64,000 nt of DNA, taken from NCBI GenBank assembly GCA_023055355.1, contig JALJCS010000009.1, forward strand, positions 22,655,001 through 22,719,000, in the 5' to 3' direction. Position numbers and translations under genes: made by a program. This DNA is from Agelaius tricolor (lineage: Eukaryota > Chordata > Aves > Passeriformes > Icteridae). This document shows positions 14,001 to 26,136 of the stretch, one piece after another. Position 1 is the first letter of the stretch; every line of letters begins with the position of its first letter. The notes below the pieces were generated by a model. It did no database searches, had not been told where the DNA came from, and was given only the letters and a program-made list of their open reading frames with translations.

Positions 14001-17000
14001 GTCACTGATGTTTGCTACATCAAAAACTACAGTGCATGCTCCTGTGTTACAAGAGAGCAAAAAGTGCTTTAAGCCTTGAAGGTAGAACTTATTTATTAGG
14101 CAGAGAAGTTGTCAAAATTTATATGTTTTGTTCTACAGAAAGCTCTGGTATCAACATTTATTTTGGATGCACATCTGGAAGAAATGTTGAAAGAGTAATG
14201 TTTTTACTAAAAGCAAATGTGTCCTTTCTCAGAAAAAGTTTAGCATCAGCCTGGTTTGATATAACTGTGGGTCCCTTGGAACTGCTGTGGTGCCTCATGA
14301 GGGTGATACATCATGTTGCTCAGTCGATGAAGTTCCCAGCCAGAGTCCTGTGATGTTTTGTGGCCATCTGACTCTCAGAGTACATTGCAAAAACTTAATG
14401 AGAGAGACAATTATGATGCATTATGGGAGTATGATGGCTATAAATTAAAATGTCCACAAGGCACATAGTAACTCTTGTGGACATAAATTAAAGCTGAACT
14501 GCCCCTTCATGAAATGTTTTAATTCAGTTTGACAAACCAAAGTATTTCAATTTAGGTTGGGCTAATTCAAAACAAAGCATTTTATTTTTCCCAATGGGGA
14601 CTAAAAATCTCCAGCAAAAGTGCCATAGGGAAATTCAGAGCTCTTGAAGACTAAATTTCCATTCAGAAAAAGATATTCATGGGAAATATTTGACCCTCTA
14701 TAATACATACTCCATATCCATGTTTATAAAAAAATATAGACAAATATATTAGCACAAGCAAAGATATATAAGGCAGGATGGTTAAATATAGTTTAATATG
14801 CTTAATATACAGTTGGTGATATTTAAATTACAGTAAGTTGTATAATATGCAATACAAGCTGGACAGAGAAAGTCATAGAGCATTTATTTCTAATGCCTAT
14901 ATGGATAAATCTGTAAGTTGCAAGCTCAGCTCCCTGGAAGCTCTTTTTTTTGGTTTCTTGGGGGAGAGAGAGCTGAGAGGAAAAGGTGACATTTCATCTC
15001 AGCCTTGATGAATTCACAGAACTGGGAGGCTTTCTATTGCCTCATGACAATCCTGTAGTACTCCAGCAACTGGGAAACATCTCATTACATCCACACAGCC
15101 TTCTGGTTTCCCATTTTAAAAGAGGGAATCTGCTTCCCTGAGACAGAACGCTGCTATTGCATTTTGGCAGAAATCTAATGTTTATGTATTGCTGACAGAG
15201 GCCTATTACACCTTCTGTATTACCACTGCTCAGGGGGAAAGATTTCACTTATTTTGAGCCCTCAGAAAAAATATTTCACACTTTTTGTCAAAAGGATTTT
15301 TGTTTCCCAGAAACCAAAGTTATGTTTAGTCCCCAAAGAAGAGTCTTGTCCCCAGGAACCTGTGCCATCAGAGGTGGAAAGGTGCAAACAGCATCAAATC
15401 CAAACACCTCATCATTTTTAATGACGTTTCACCATGGCAAAAAGTATGAAATTACTCTCTTGTTATTCTTATTTCAGAAACATGAGTCATTCTAGACCAT
15501 TTCAGACAGAAAATAATGGCAAAGCAACTTTAGAAATTGCTGGTAAGTATTCTCACAGTGACACAGTTTGTCACTCACAGCTGCAAAGGGGTTTCTGTAA
15601 GAAACACAGTGCTAGCCTGGCCTGTGACTCCAGAGAGCTCACAGCCATGCCAGCTCTGCCAGCTGCATCCTACTGCCAGCAGCAAGCAGGAATCCTGTAG
15701 GAGGGGATATTTCTGGGATGCAGCTGAGCCGCAGGGATTGCAGCAGCAAAGGTGTTTCAAGGCTGTGCAGACTCACATGGGGACAGCCTTGTATGTCCAA
15801 TGCTCCCTTTGCTCTCTGCTCCCACCTGTCTGGAAGGCCATATGACTGTGTTGTAACAGCTTGTGACTGTGACCTGCTTCTTGTTAAAATTTGGACCACT
15901 CATTTTCCATTCCTTATTCTCCTCATTGAGCTGTAGGGTCTGACTTGCTTTCCTGCCTCAGCCATCTGCCTGGAGTTATCCAGCCTCGTGACCCTTCCTG
16001 AGTCTCTGCTTTCCAGGATGTGTGCCTGCCTCTCCACACTGGACAGAGCTTTCCATTCTGTCCCACTAGATGCATGTCCTGGCATTTTTATTTATTCAAG
16101 CTGAGTTTTGCTCAAAGGGTTCTGTTCAGGTGATCAGGCCTGAATCAGCAGTCTGAATCAGTGTCCCCTCGTCCCCATTCTTCACCACACCTCCAGCTTT
16201 GTCTCCCCTACAAACTTCACCAGCTGTGATTTTGTACCTCTCAGAGCCCACTGAAGGGACACACTTGTCCCCATTTGCTAAAGCTGTGTGTCTGGCATTT
16301 CCACTCAAAATTATCACTGTACAATGTGAGCTGAATGTAAACAGAATAACAGCTGACAGAAGAAGCTGGAAAATATTGCCTGTGGAAGAGGGATAGCAGA
16401 ATATGTTGTATAGTAAAGCACTGAGCAAAACCACTCCAGGAGATCCAGATAAAGCTTCAGTCAAGCATTATGCATTGCCCTACTATTGGGGCAAGGAGGA
16501 CTTGTGTACATCTCAGAGACACAGCAGCTTTCAGGGAGAGACAAGTCTGGGCAATGCAGGTTGCCTTTTCTCCATGTCCCAAGCCCTTGCTGCATGACAG
16601 CCTCACCATCTGTAGCTGTAATTTTGATCTATAAATAGCATGAAACATTTTTTCCTGCCTCTGTGCCCGCTATGCCATTCACGCCACCGATGTCCTGCAA
16701 CAGACCCATCCAGTCCCTATCCCATTTACCCTTCTCCTTCCCTACATATGTGCCAGACCTATTTTGAGCCTATTTATCTGAGCCATTAATCATAGCATGG
16801 TTAGTCATATTAAAAAAAAAAAAAAGAATTTCTGGTCTGTGGACGTGACAAGTCATTCCCCGCTACTGAACAACTTGGCAAGAGATTTTTTTTCTTTGGT
16901 TGAAAATATTCAAGACACAACAGGGAGGATTTTTTATCTGTGTGTTTTTATAAAAAGAACATGTAAATGTGTCAGAGGGGAAGAGATGGGAAACAGCCAA

Positions 17001-20000
17001 CTCTTGAGCAGTTGCTAAAAGATGACACATTGTAAACTATGTTGATAACCCTCTGTGGGAGGAATAGCAAAAACTTAATTAGTCCTGCTATATATTATGA
17101 GAAGTCTTATTTTTAGAGTTCTGAAAGGAGCATGCAGGAACTTCTTGTCCATAACCTCTTGTGCAGAAGTACAATGCCATGACTCCATGGGTAAGTGAGA
17201 GGCTTGACAGGGAACAAGGCAACCCACAGTTTCCTGTGGCTTAGCTTTGTTCTGTCCATACAAAATGCTTGCTGACTTCTAGGAAGGACGAAACTCAGGC
17301 TTGTAATTTCTGGGATCTAAACTAAAATGAAGAAATAAATAGTTCTGACATCTGGAAAAGAACCCCAACAATGAGGTGTCCCAGATCAGTTTGCTGCTGA
17401 CCCCTTGAGTAATATAGAGAAAGTCATTGAACCTTTTTGTACTTCACCTCTGTCCTGGAAAATGGCAATAATAGGAGCATTTGGGATGCAGATGGCTTTT
17501 CCACCTTGTTAATATTTTTTGCTTTTAACAAATTTTGTGGGTTTTGCACAAAGTTATGCCTAAAACCTGTTAAAATTGCCCACAAAAAGACAGAGATTGT
17601 AGATGAAATTTCTGGGAACAACATGCTAGAATTGTTCACCCCAGTATGTGAAGGGCTCAAAACTAAATCAAAATTCTAACTCAGACACATGAGCCCAACT
17701 CTTCTCCTGTGAACATTGATACCGTCACTGCCTAGCTCTTGGCTATTTTAGGTCAGTCCAGCCTCATTCTAGTGTGGAAAAGACCCTTCTTCTTTCAGAT
17801 AAAGATTTTTTCATTGAAAGTAACTCTAGCCCTGCAAAAAATAATAGTTTCCTGATAAGAAGCTATTCTATTCAAATAGTCTTCCCTATTCCAGACAATA
17901 TTTTGCAGCTTTCACTTTGCAGCAGTCTCATCTGGTCGCTGGGCTTTTCAGTGATGCTTCAATTGAAGTGCATGGGAAACATACTGTAAATTCTTTGTTG
18001 TCAGTGTCATTTGAGTACTGCTCTTATCTCAGGCAACCTAAGTCTTGTGGGATGCCCCTTGTTTCTAATGCAGAACACAAGAATAAAGCAGAAATAACAA
18101 AACTGAACGCTGAAAGACACTTGCTGAGAGCCACATGGGATCACTGTTATGGATGCCTCTTCCACTGGGTGAAAAGTCAGAGACAACACAGCTGAACAGA
18201 GAAACATGGTGAGAAAATCTTTGTATAACATCAAAGAAAGACACCTAAAAATAGCCCAAATCTTCTTTCTCTACTTGTTTAAATAAATCATCTTTCTAAG
18301 GAGAACTGACACTTTGCAACCTCACAGCCATATTTATAGGAGGTGGTAATAATTTTCAAGAATGGTCTAAGCTGGGAGGAAGTAATTGATCTGGAGGGCC
18401 ACAAACGATTGGTGATGATTGATTTAAACTGCAATGCAGTCATCTGAGATTAAATAGCAGGGAACTTTATAAAAATGTCAGTTGAGAAAGAGAAAAGGCT
18501 TTGAGGAGGTGTGAAGGATTCAGAGAGCTTTAGATGCATCAAGTCAAGCCTTGTGATCGCTTCTGACATAAGGCTTCTCCAGCATTGTTTGCAGCCCTGA
18601 CAGATGCCAAGGATGTGTCCAGGCTTCTCTCAGTGGTGCTTTAGCTCTGCCTCCCTGCACAAGGGGATGCAGTGTTATAACACCATGGAAAAGAAGCCTG
18701 AGGCATCCAAGCATTTGAGGATCTCTCCTTTTCCTACCCAGGGTAAGACTTCAGAGCCGCTGGTGTTGGTGTGATCCAGCTGATTGTCATCCATAGGAAG
18801 AGTTGAGCAAATGTCCCGGGTGCAGCCAGCCAGTGTTCCTCTGGATGGACAAGACAAGCAAGAGATCTGTTGTTATCTTCAGGAGGCTCCATCTCATGTC
18901 TACCCTGTACAGATCCACACAGGTCTGGGCTGGCATCCTGACTCTACAGCAAAACCACTGCAGTAAATCCAATGAAAAGCTGTCCTGCATGACACATCTC
19001 CCTTGGGGGTCCTGTTCCTGGAGGTTCAGTAGCTCCAAACACTTTCCATCATAACAGTTCCCATGTTTCCACTACAGCTTGAAAGATAAATTAAGGAAAA
19101 CCCAGCTGTGCCCAGGGAAAGGGAGCCCACAAGAAGTTTTAAATGTAAGTGAAATATAAATGTCAGAGTCCTGTACTGTGACAGCAAGCACGGCTCCAAG
19201 CCACGTACATCTGTCCCCTCTCTGTATTTTAAGGTCCCCCCTAGGCCAGCAGACCGTGTTGTGTTTCAAGAGCTGCCATTCATTGTCAGGCACTCACTGT
19301 CCAAGGAAGGGTACAGAAGAACCCAGCAATTCCAATGAGCAAGACAGTTTTCTTGTGTGATGGAAATAATTTATTCAAGCCTATTTCTAAGAAGGGGAAG
19401 ATTCTAGAGACAAATTTTACTTTAGCTGTTAAAACTATTCAGTTTTATTAGAAATTTTTATCAGAGTAATATTTTAGAGCCTGTAAATTCATTCCTCCTG
19501 GAGATTTTCAACAGTGGGAATTTCATTCCATGTGTTTTCATGCTCTACACACTGAAGGGAGAAGGAAGACATCAGAGATCAGAGCATATTGAAACAGGCA
19601 TAAGAAAGTATATGCACCTCTCCTCTTCCTCTCCTTATAGTACTGTACAAATGCTGCCTCCTAGAGACTCTCAGCCTCTCCCAAGTTTCATGGCTATCTC
19701 TGTTTGTGAAATTGAACTGCTGCTGCAGCTGCTACCTCCTCCTTCATTTTCACTTCCAGTTTGGGCTCAGCAGTGGGATGAACAGGAGGGAATAGCAGTG
19801 ATCATCACAGCCATAAAAACTTTTAAGGAGATACAAGAATGCCATACCTCAGACACTCCATTTCTCCTCCTGCTAACGAGCCTGCCAAACAGAAGGGCTG
19901 GGCTGTCTTGTGAAGAAGAATGGAGGGATGCAGCAGGTCATTTGATATCAGTGGCTAAGGTGGCATTTCTGATTGCATAGCTGGTCTCTCAGATGACCAT

Positions 20001-22192
20001 TGCCAGGCACACTGCATTTAGGGGTTTCCTGCAACATGGTGCTGGGAAGACGACAGGCTGGAAGAGGTAAATCCATCTGCTTAATTGGACCCTACAGAAG
20101 AACAGTGGGGAGGTTAACTTACAGAAAACAGAGGCAAAGTGCTGCAGACTTCTGCTATCAGACAACTATTAATTGTGTTTGGAGACACAGCCCCAGCTTG
20201 TGCACAGCAGATGGGTGTCCAGGAGCCACTTGGACTTGTAAGCACCCACTGTGTTGTGGCAAGCACAGGCCATGATTAGTGCTAACCGTGCCATGAAGTG
20301 GTTGCAAATGGAATTAAAACATGTCATATGCATAGCCACTGCTGTCATTGCTATGGCTTTTGGGGAAGAGAGTGAAGAAAAGGCCAAATACAGCACAAGG
20401 GAATCCCTGAGAGACACAAAAGTTCAGGCATTTGTAACTCCCAGCTGGAAAGTTGAGTTGTTGAAAGGAGACTGTGGTTTTAAGGAAGCTCACTAGATAA
20501 ATCTGACAGGGTGATAAAAACAGTTTGTGTTTTTGCTCCATCTCCAGCAGCACCCATGTTATTCCCAGCATGATCATGACTTAGGTCTCAGCCTCCATAT
20601 GCCTGCTTAGGGGAGATAATTTCATTGTGTCAGCTGTCACAGATGTGCACAGCACTGCTAACCTGCTGCAGCAGTGTTTCATGGTGTCAGGCAAACTCAG
20701 CAATATTCATTTACCTGCACTTATCTGACTGACAGCCTCTGCCCTGCCTTCCACATCAAATCCCTTTAAAGACCTATAAAACACCCAGTGACATTGCCTA
20801 AGGCTAACCTCAAAGGCAGTTGGATCAAATTGTTACAGTATTATTCAACGTCTAATTTCAGGTGTCTGCAAGGAAGCATTTTATGACTCAGTGGGTTGCT
20901 CTGGGTCCTCTTGAAAGTCACAAAGGGAAATAAATCCTTTTAGGACCTGATCCGTTTCATTGTTTTAGACATTTACATAACCGTGAGGTAACTAGCACTG
21001 CGTAAAGGGAGGCTGCACATGCAGACATCCAACTCAGAGGAAGATGTCCACATCTGGTCAGCTGCATCCCACCCACTGTGACTAAAGGGAGAGAGTGCAT
21101 CATACTTGCTCACATTCAAAATTTATACCATCTAAAGCCTTCTGCCAAAACCAGCAAACCTCTTCTTTCACACGAAGAGACAGTTCTCAGTGTTTTGTGG
21201 TTCTCATTTACTCCTTGAAACCTGAAGAAATCAGAAACTGTAAGCACAAGGAAGTCTTGCATGAGTGCACTAAGGAGTGCAATGTCAAACTTGTCACATA
21301 AGACCATTTTTGGTACATGAAGGCCCAACTTCCACTCACAGATTTTGGCTGATGCTTCCAGGCCGTTAACTCGCTCACTAGCCAAAAACTTCATAAAAGG
21401 TCCATATGACAATAATGGATAGAATAGGGGAAAAGAAACAAAAGCAGGCTTTGCTCAGAAACATGGCTTGAATTGTTCTTACTAAAGCACAGTCAAATGC
21501 TTTGCCAAAGCAAGGCAGAACAAACTTACAGCTAGTATTTAAAATACCCCAAGTGACTAAACAGTACTTGACCCAGCAGGACTGCAGCTTGAGGCTGCTG
21601 TCAGCCCATAGCCTAGAAATTATTTAGGTGTAAATATGAAGATAAATAATTCATTTTCATTTCATTGCAAAGAGCAAAAGTGATTTTTGTGAGTTAGTTG
21701 AATTTACCAAAATTCTTTCATTTCATACAGTATGAAGTGATATATGTAACAACACATAATATTTGTAACACATTTCTGCTGTAAATTTGCCTAGAAGGTT
21801 TCCTAGAAGGAAAAGCAAAGAAAATATATCCATATTGAATTTGACAGGCAAGGATTTTTCCATGCTCCATGACTCAAATTATTTCACTTACATTTGAGCA
21901 GAATGAAAAAGTTGCAGAAGACTTTAAATTGACTAAAACCTCATGTCTTACAACAGTCTTGTGGAGTTCTCTAGGCACTAATACATCTGAGCTTCACTTC
22001 AGTGTTTCACTGGAGGATTTTGATGGTAACATGTAATTGTTGGTTCATTCTGGCCTGTGGCACCAGGCCATTGTGGTCCACCCTGATTTAACTAACAGTG
22101 CCTTCTCCACATCCTGATTCTTTTACTGTTGTAGTTCTTACACTACAGGTTGCTAAATATGTGGTATCTGCCATATTTTAAGTCCTGCAGAG
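11001..22192. other. Non-coding DNA, no gene supported
   Basis: This is a long AT-rich stretch without recognisable repeats or genes. Open frames include 14,012-14,353 (+, 113 codons) and 19,540-19,980 (+, 146 codons); neither resembles a known protein. One 65-base segment at 15,478-15,542 has good splice sites on both sides and is listed separately. A 13-A run sits near 16,812. Confidence 0.55.
15478..15542 (+). other. Possible short exon with strong splice sites
   Basis: The segment is preceded by a pyrimidine-rich run ending in tcttatttcag and followed by a consensus donor, gtaagtat. It is 65 bases long and one frame is open throughout, reading NMSHSRPFQTENNGKATLEI and onward. I do not recognise the peptide. 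It could be an internal coding exon, a lncRNA exon or a chance pairing of splice-like motifs, since consensus donors occur many times per strand in 64 kb. No partner exon was identified. Confidence 0.22.
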
Positions 22193-22262
22193 AATTTTAG
22201 AATATCTTGAGTTGGAAGAAACCCATAAGGACCAACTCCATAAGTGCAACACCGTACAGACC
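22193..22262 (-). mobile_element. CR1 LINE 3'-end fragment, diverged
   Basis: The stretch ttttagaatatcttgagttgg followed by aagaaacccataaggaccaactcc is a worn reverse-complement copy of the avian CR1 3' end. It is only about 70 bases long and non-coding. Its right boundary is uncertain. Confidence 0.7.
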
Positions 22263-25149
22263 ATTAATTTATATAATGGACTTGACTCTGTGCCATCTCT
22301 CATCTGGAAGTGATGCAGCCCCTTTGCAGTGGAACAGCCATGTAAATGACAGGAGTGCCTGGGCTGGCTTCCTAGACATCTCACACCACCCTCTCATGTG
22401 CACACACACATGGTTTGCACCGTGGAATGAGGAGATAAGCAATGCATATATGCTGCACACTGGCTGCTGATATGATCTTATGGGAAAGAGCATTGCATGG
22501 GACACCAAATTAGAGCTGAGTTTAAGTCTTTGGGGGAGGGGGGTGGTGATGTGACACTGTGCTGGATGGAGCCATGTAATCAGGAGAGCAGCACCAGAGT
22601 GCACAAGACACCCCAGACTCAGCCCTGAGATCACTGTGCTCTGCTCCTGCTCTGCTCCCCCTTGGTCATGCAGCGCTGGCACGGACCTTGCTGACTGTGC
22701 TGTGTTTGCTGCTGAGGTGCTGAGCACAGAGTTTCAGGGCTACCACACCTCCTTCAGCCCCAGACAGGGGGAGCTTCATGCACCACTGAGTCAGCCACCC
22801 GCTCTGGCCTTTAGCTTAGGGCCCACAAAATTAAAAGTCTCTCCACTGTGTTGACAGCTGGAATCGTTTTGGTTGTGACTACCCTCTGGCATCACACTGC
22901 TTTTCTGACTATTCTGACTAGAGGACGCTAAACAAAACTCAGCTGAGTGCTTCAGACTACAAACAGCTTTGTGGAACCAGAGTGCCCCTGACACACAGCC
23001 CTGGGTAAGTGCCATCATTTGTTCTCAAAAGCCAGCTTCAAACAGCACCAGCTATGTTTGATACGCCCTTTCCAAACATCAGGCTTTATTTTTGGGAGCA
23101 GACAATACCCTGCGTCTGCATTAAAGAGCTCATTGTTTGAGTTCACAGGACTTAATAAATATGTCCCAATCTTCAGCTTGCCATTTTAAAGGAAATACTG
23201 TCAATTATATAGATAAAACTAGGAAAAAATTGCCTCACACTTCATCTGCCTATGATTAACAAACTACACCCTGCACTGAACTGGAGAAAGGGCACTATCC
23301 AGCCCGGCTGTTTTGGGAGCTCCTGGAAAGGACATGTGTCTTGGAACTTCTGCATAACACTTGGCAGTGCACACCATTGCTCCAAGTGCTCCTCTGTGTG
23401 GGGACAAGTGGCACAGCCACCCCTTCCCCACCTGCATGGATCCATGTGGAGCTTCTTGCTGAAGCTCTTTTGCTATCCTGCGCCTCCATGGGAAGCCAGC
23501 GTGGGAGGTGCTGGTGTGCTGCAGTCCAACACGCCTGCTGCCTGCAGCGAGCCCTACCCTGCATTTATTTCCTGAATAATTTATTTCCTGAATATTCTCT
23601 ACCTCTGGCACTATTCAGCTAGATCCCTGCCTGGTGGAGACAAGTGTGTGGACATGAGAGAAAGGGCTGAAAATCAATTGCAGCAAAGTTTTCTGGTGAG
23701 AGGAGTGCCACAGGCAAAAAAGGAAAAACACACCAGAGACATGGGGTGCTGAGAGAACAGCGTGCTCTGCTGAAAGAAAACTAAGCCAGTTTCAGGGCCT
23801 CAGCTCTAATTTTTTAGAAATTCTGTAAAACCATTGAAAAGGGCATACTGTGAGAACTGCAGTCTGCTACTGCATCTCTGCAGCACTGTCTGCCTCCAAG
23901 ATCAAGTGGCAAAAGCTGCTTACACTCCAGGCAGCAAGGTACAGGTTCTGTAGAAGATGAGAATGAGCCCACATTCACATAGTAATTGTCAAAACAAAAC
24001 TTTTCTTTTGCCTGCGTGGTAGGAAGGAAGGAAGGAAGGAATGGGATGAGGAAAAAGACATGAATACTGGAGACTAACGATGTAGGAAAACTGAACAGAA
24101 AAAAGGTGAAAGACTAATAAATTAAAATATAAGGAGGAAAGCCTGCAAGCATGGTTACAGAAGTATAGGCAACCTTGTTCTTTGTGCAGAGTTCTGGATA
24201 AATGGGTAAATCTGATTAAAAGCCTAGGAAGAGAGATAACCCTGTCCAGAAGGAAAAAAAAATTGAAGAAGTTTTCCTTGCTCATTGGCAATGTTATGTT
24301 GATTTTGCTTTTCCTCAACTATTCCAAACATTTGCTTTATGGTGATTGTTTCTATTAGTTTGTGTTCCTTGCATTGAAAACCAAGAGAATGACTTCACCA
24401 TAGAGACAAGGGGACAACTCTGGGCCACCTGGAAATTTTGCTGTCTCTAGTGGAGAAGGTTTAAATAGTGAGAGAAGCTTTACAGCACAACACAAGCAGA
24501 GAAACAAGACACTCCATCTTGGGGAGATGACATTTGCCAAGTTCTAGGCTTGTTATTGATGTCCTATCAGATACAACCACACCAGATTATCCTGGCAGGA
24601 ATGGTAACATGCAGCACAGAAGGTGCAAACAGTTATTTTAACTCACTGCAGGAACACATGCACTCACACACTACACATTTTGAGGATGTTATCCTGCGGA
24701 AGGGACACCTATCAGATAAAGATAGGCATCAAGCATTTGGAGCCTTCTCAACACATGCCTGCCCCAGTCATTTTTATACACAAACAAGCTCTTCATCAAA
24801 ACAAAGGTCTGAAGCTCAGATGAGTATTTATTGACCACAAACCTAATTAAAATGCTGGTTTTGCTGCTGAACTGACTCATGAAAAGAGAAGAAGGAATAA
24901 AAATCAAGAACTTTTGAACTGAAGAGTTAGAAAAGCAAAGACTCATGAAATCACAGTAGCTCTGAGTAAATGTCTTGTCTGAATGCTTATTCTTGCCACT
25001 GAAAAAATACATATAACATAAACTATAACAACAAGTTAAAACATGCCTGCTTTAAATTTACAAACCCAACAAAACCCCTCCAAAACCACCCTGAAACCTA
25101 TACAGTGCTGGAATACTTGGGTATATCTTCTCAAGGAATAACTGTCTCT
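22263..25149. other. Non-coding DNA, no gene supported
   Basis: Overlapping open frames occur on both strands at 22,269-22,854 and 23,242-23,622 because local GC content is higher. None matches a known protein. A (GGAA)n run lies at 24,021-24,041. Confidence 0.5.
24021..24041. repeat. Short (GGAA)n repeat
   Basis: Five GGAA units occur in a row (aggaaggaaggaaggaagga). GGAA runs can bind ETS-family factors in vertebrates, but the array is short and nothing here shows such use. Confidence 0.9.
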
Positions 25150-25540
25150 TTTTATCAGGCAGTAGCTGCATTACGTTTTCTCAAATAAAGAAATAAGCCA
25201 CATGTCTCTCTCCTGCTTCATGAAAACAAAGTTACGTAAAAGCCGGTTATTTGCAGCATAACCTTTCTGAAGAAGCCTCAGCTGATGTCAGGTAGTTATT
25301 TGTCACCCGAATCTAATACTTTCCGCCCTGTGCCAAGTCATTTTCATGGGATCTGCAGGGTGTGATGTGGATCAGGAATACCTTTGCCATCCGTCACCAC
25401 TGAAAATCACCGGAGCTGGATCCATCTGCCTGTGTTTACCAGGCAACCAGAGTCGCGTTGCTAATGCGAAGGTCGCCCCATGTGAACCCATCAATCAGCA
25501 GGCTGGCACTTTCAGCCCTCCACCAATATCAGAAATAAAT
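25150..25540. promoter_or_regulatory. Candidate conserved regulatory block (CpG-retaining)
   Basis: This block keeps many more CpG dinucleotides (acgt, cccga, ccgcc, ccgt, accgg, tcgcg, gcga, gtcgcc) than the depleted DNA around it, without repeats or long frames. It contains a forkhead-like TGTTTAC at about 25,433 overlapping an imperfect RFX-like half-site pair (gtttaccaggcaac). Retained CpG and dense motif texture suggest an enhancer or other constrained element. This is inference from composition only. Confidence 0.25.
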
Positions 25541-25740
25541 TCAAGGGAACAGTTTTTAACTCCTCACTGCTCCTAAAGGGCCTCTTCATTTCTCCTTCAT
25601 GGGAGCAATTTTTGAAGTCACATCCAAAGTGACATTCTGTGTGGAACTTCAGTACCACATGTATGAGATACACGTATGATCTGCCCTCTCAAAAACCTGC
25701 TGTATACAGCTCAAGATAGATAGTATAATATAGTAAAATT

Positions 25741-26136
25741 CAGGGCCCCTGACAAAGGAAATTATTGGTGTCTGACTCCATTGATTCAGAAGGTTGAACA
25801 ATTGCTTTATTAAAACTATATTATATTACATTATACTATACTATATTAAAGAGATACTATACTATACTATACTAAATCACATACTAAAGAATACTAAAGA
25901 AAACTCATGACTCTCCTGACAGTCAGGACACAGCTTTTTCCAAATGGCCAAGGAAACAAAACAATCCTCAGCAGAATCCAACTGACAAATCACTTCAGGT
26001 AAACAATCTTCCTAACACATTCCACATGTGCAAAACAACAGGCACAGCAAGTAGAGATAAGAATAGTTTTTCTCTTCTCTCTGTGCTTCTGCAGGAAAAG
26101 ACCCTGTCTCTCTTTTCAGAGAATGTGAATGCCACA
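25741..26136 (-). mobile_element. Solo LTR of a passerine endogenous retrovirus, decayed
   Basis: The segment includes tgactccattgattcagaag, then tgaacaattgctttattaaa, an array of tatactatac-like units, and a tail ending in gagaatgtgaatgccaca. I recognise this arrangement, from memory, as an LTR family abundant in songbirds. On the minus strand it has an AATAAA polyadenylation signal (complement at 25,806-25,811) and a start of TGTGGCATTC (complement ending at 26,136). No gag, pol or env lies beside it, so it is probably a solo LTR left by recombination. The left boundary is approximate and I found no convincing target duplication. Confidence 0.7.
25793..25905. repeat. Degenerate TATAC/TACTA array within the LTR
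   Basis: Imperfect units of tatac, tatat and tacta (for example tactatactatactatacta) run through the R/U5-side part of the LTR. This family normally carries such an array, so it belongs to the element and is not a separate satellite. Confidence 0.7.

Noticed and set aside
19540..19980. Plus-strand open frame of 146 codons
   Set aside because: No motif, splice context or coding-like codon pattern stands out, and the length is compatible with chance.
22269..22727. Minus-strand open frame of 152 codons
   Set aside because: Its composition is histidine-, serine- and cysteine-rich as in random translation, and no homolog or splice context is seen.
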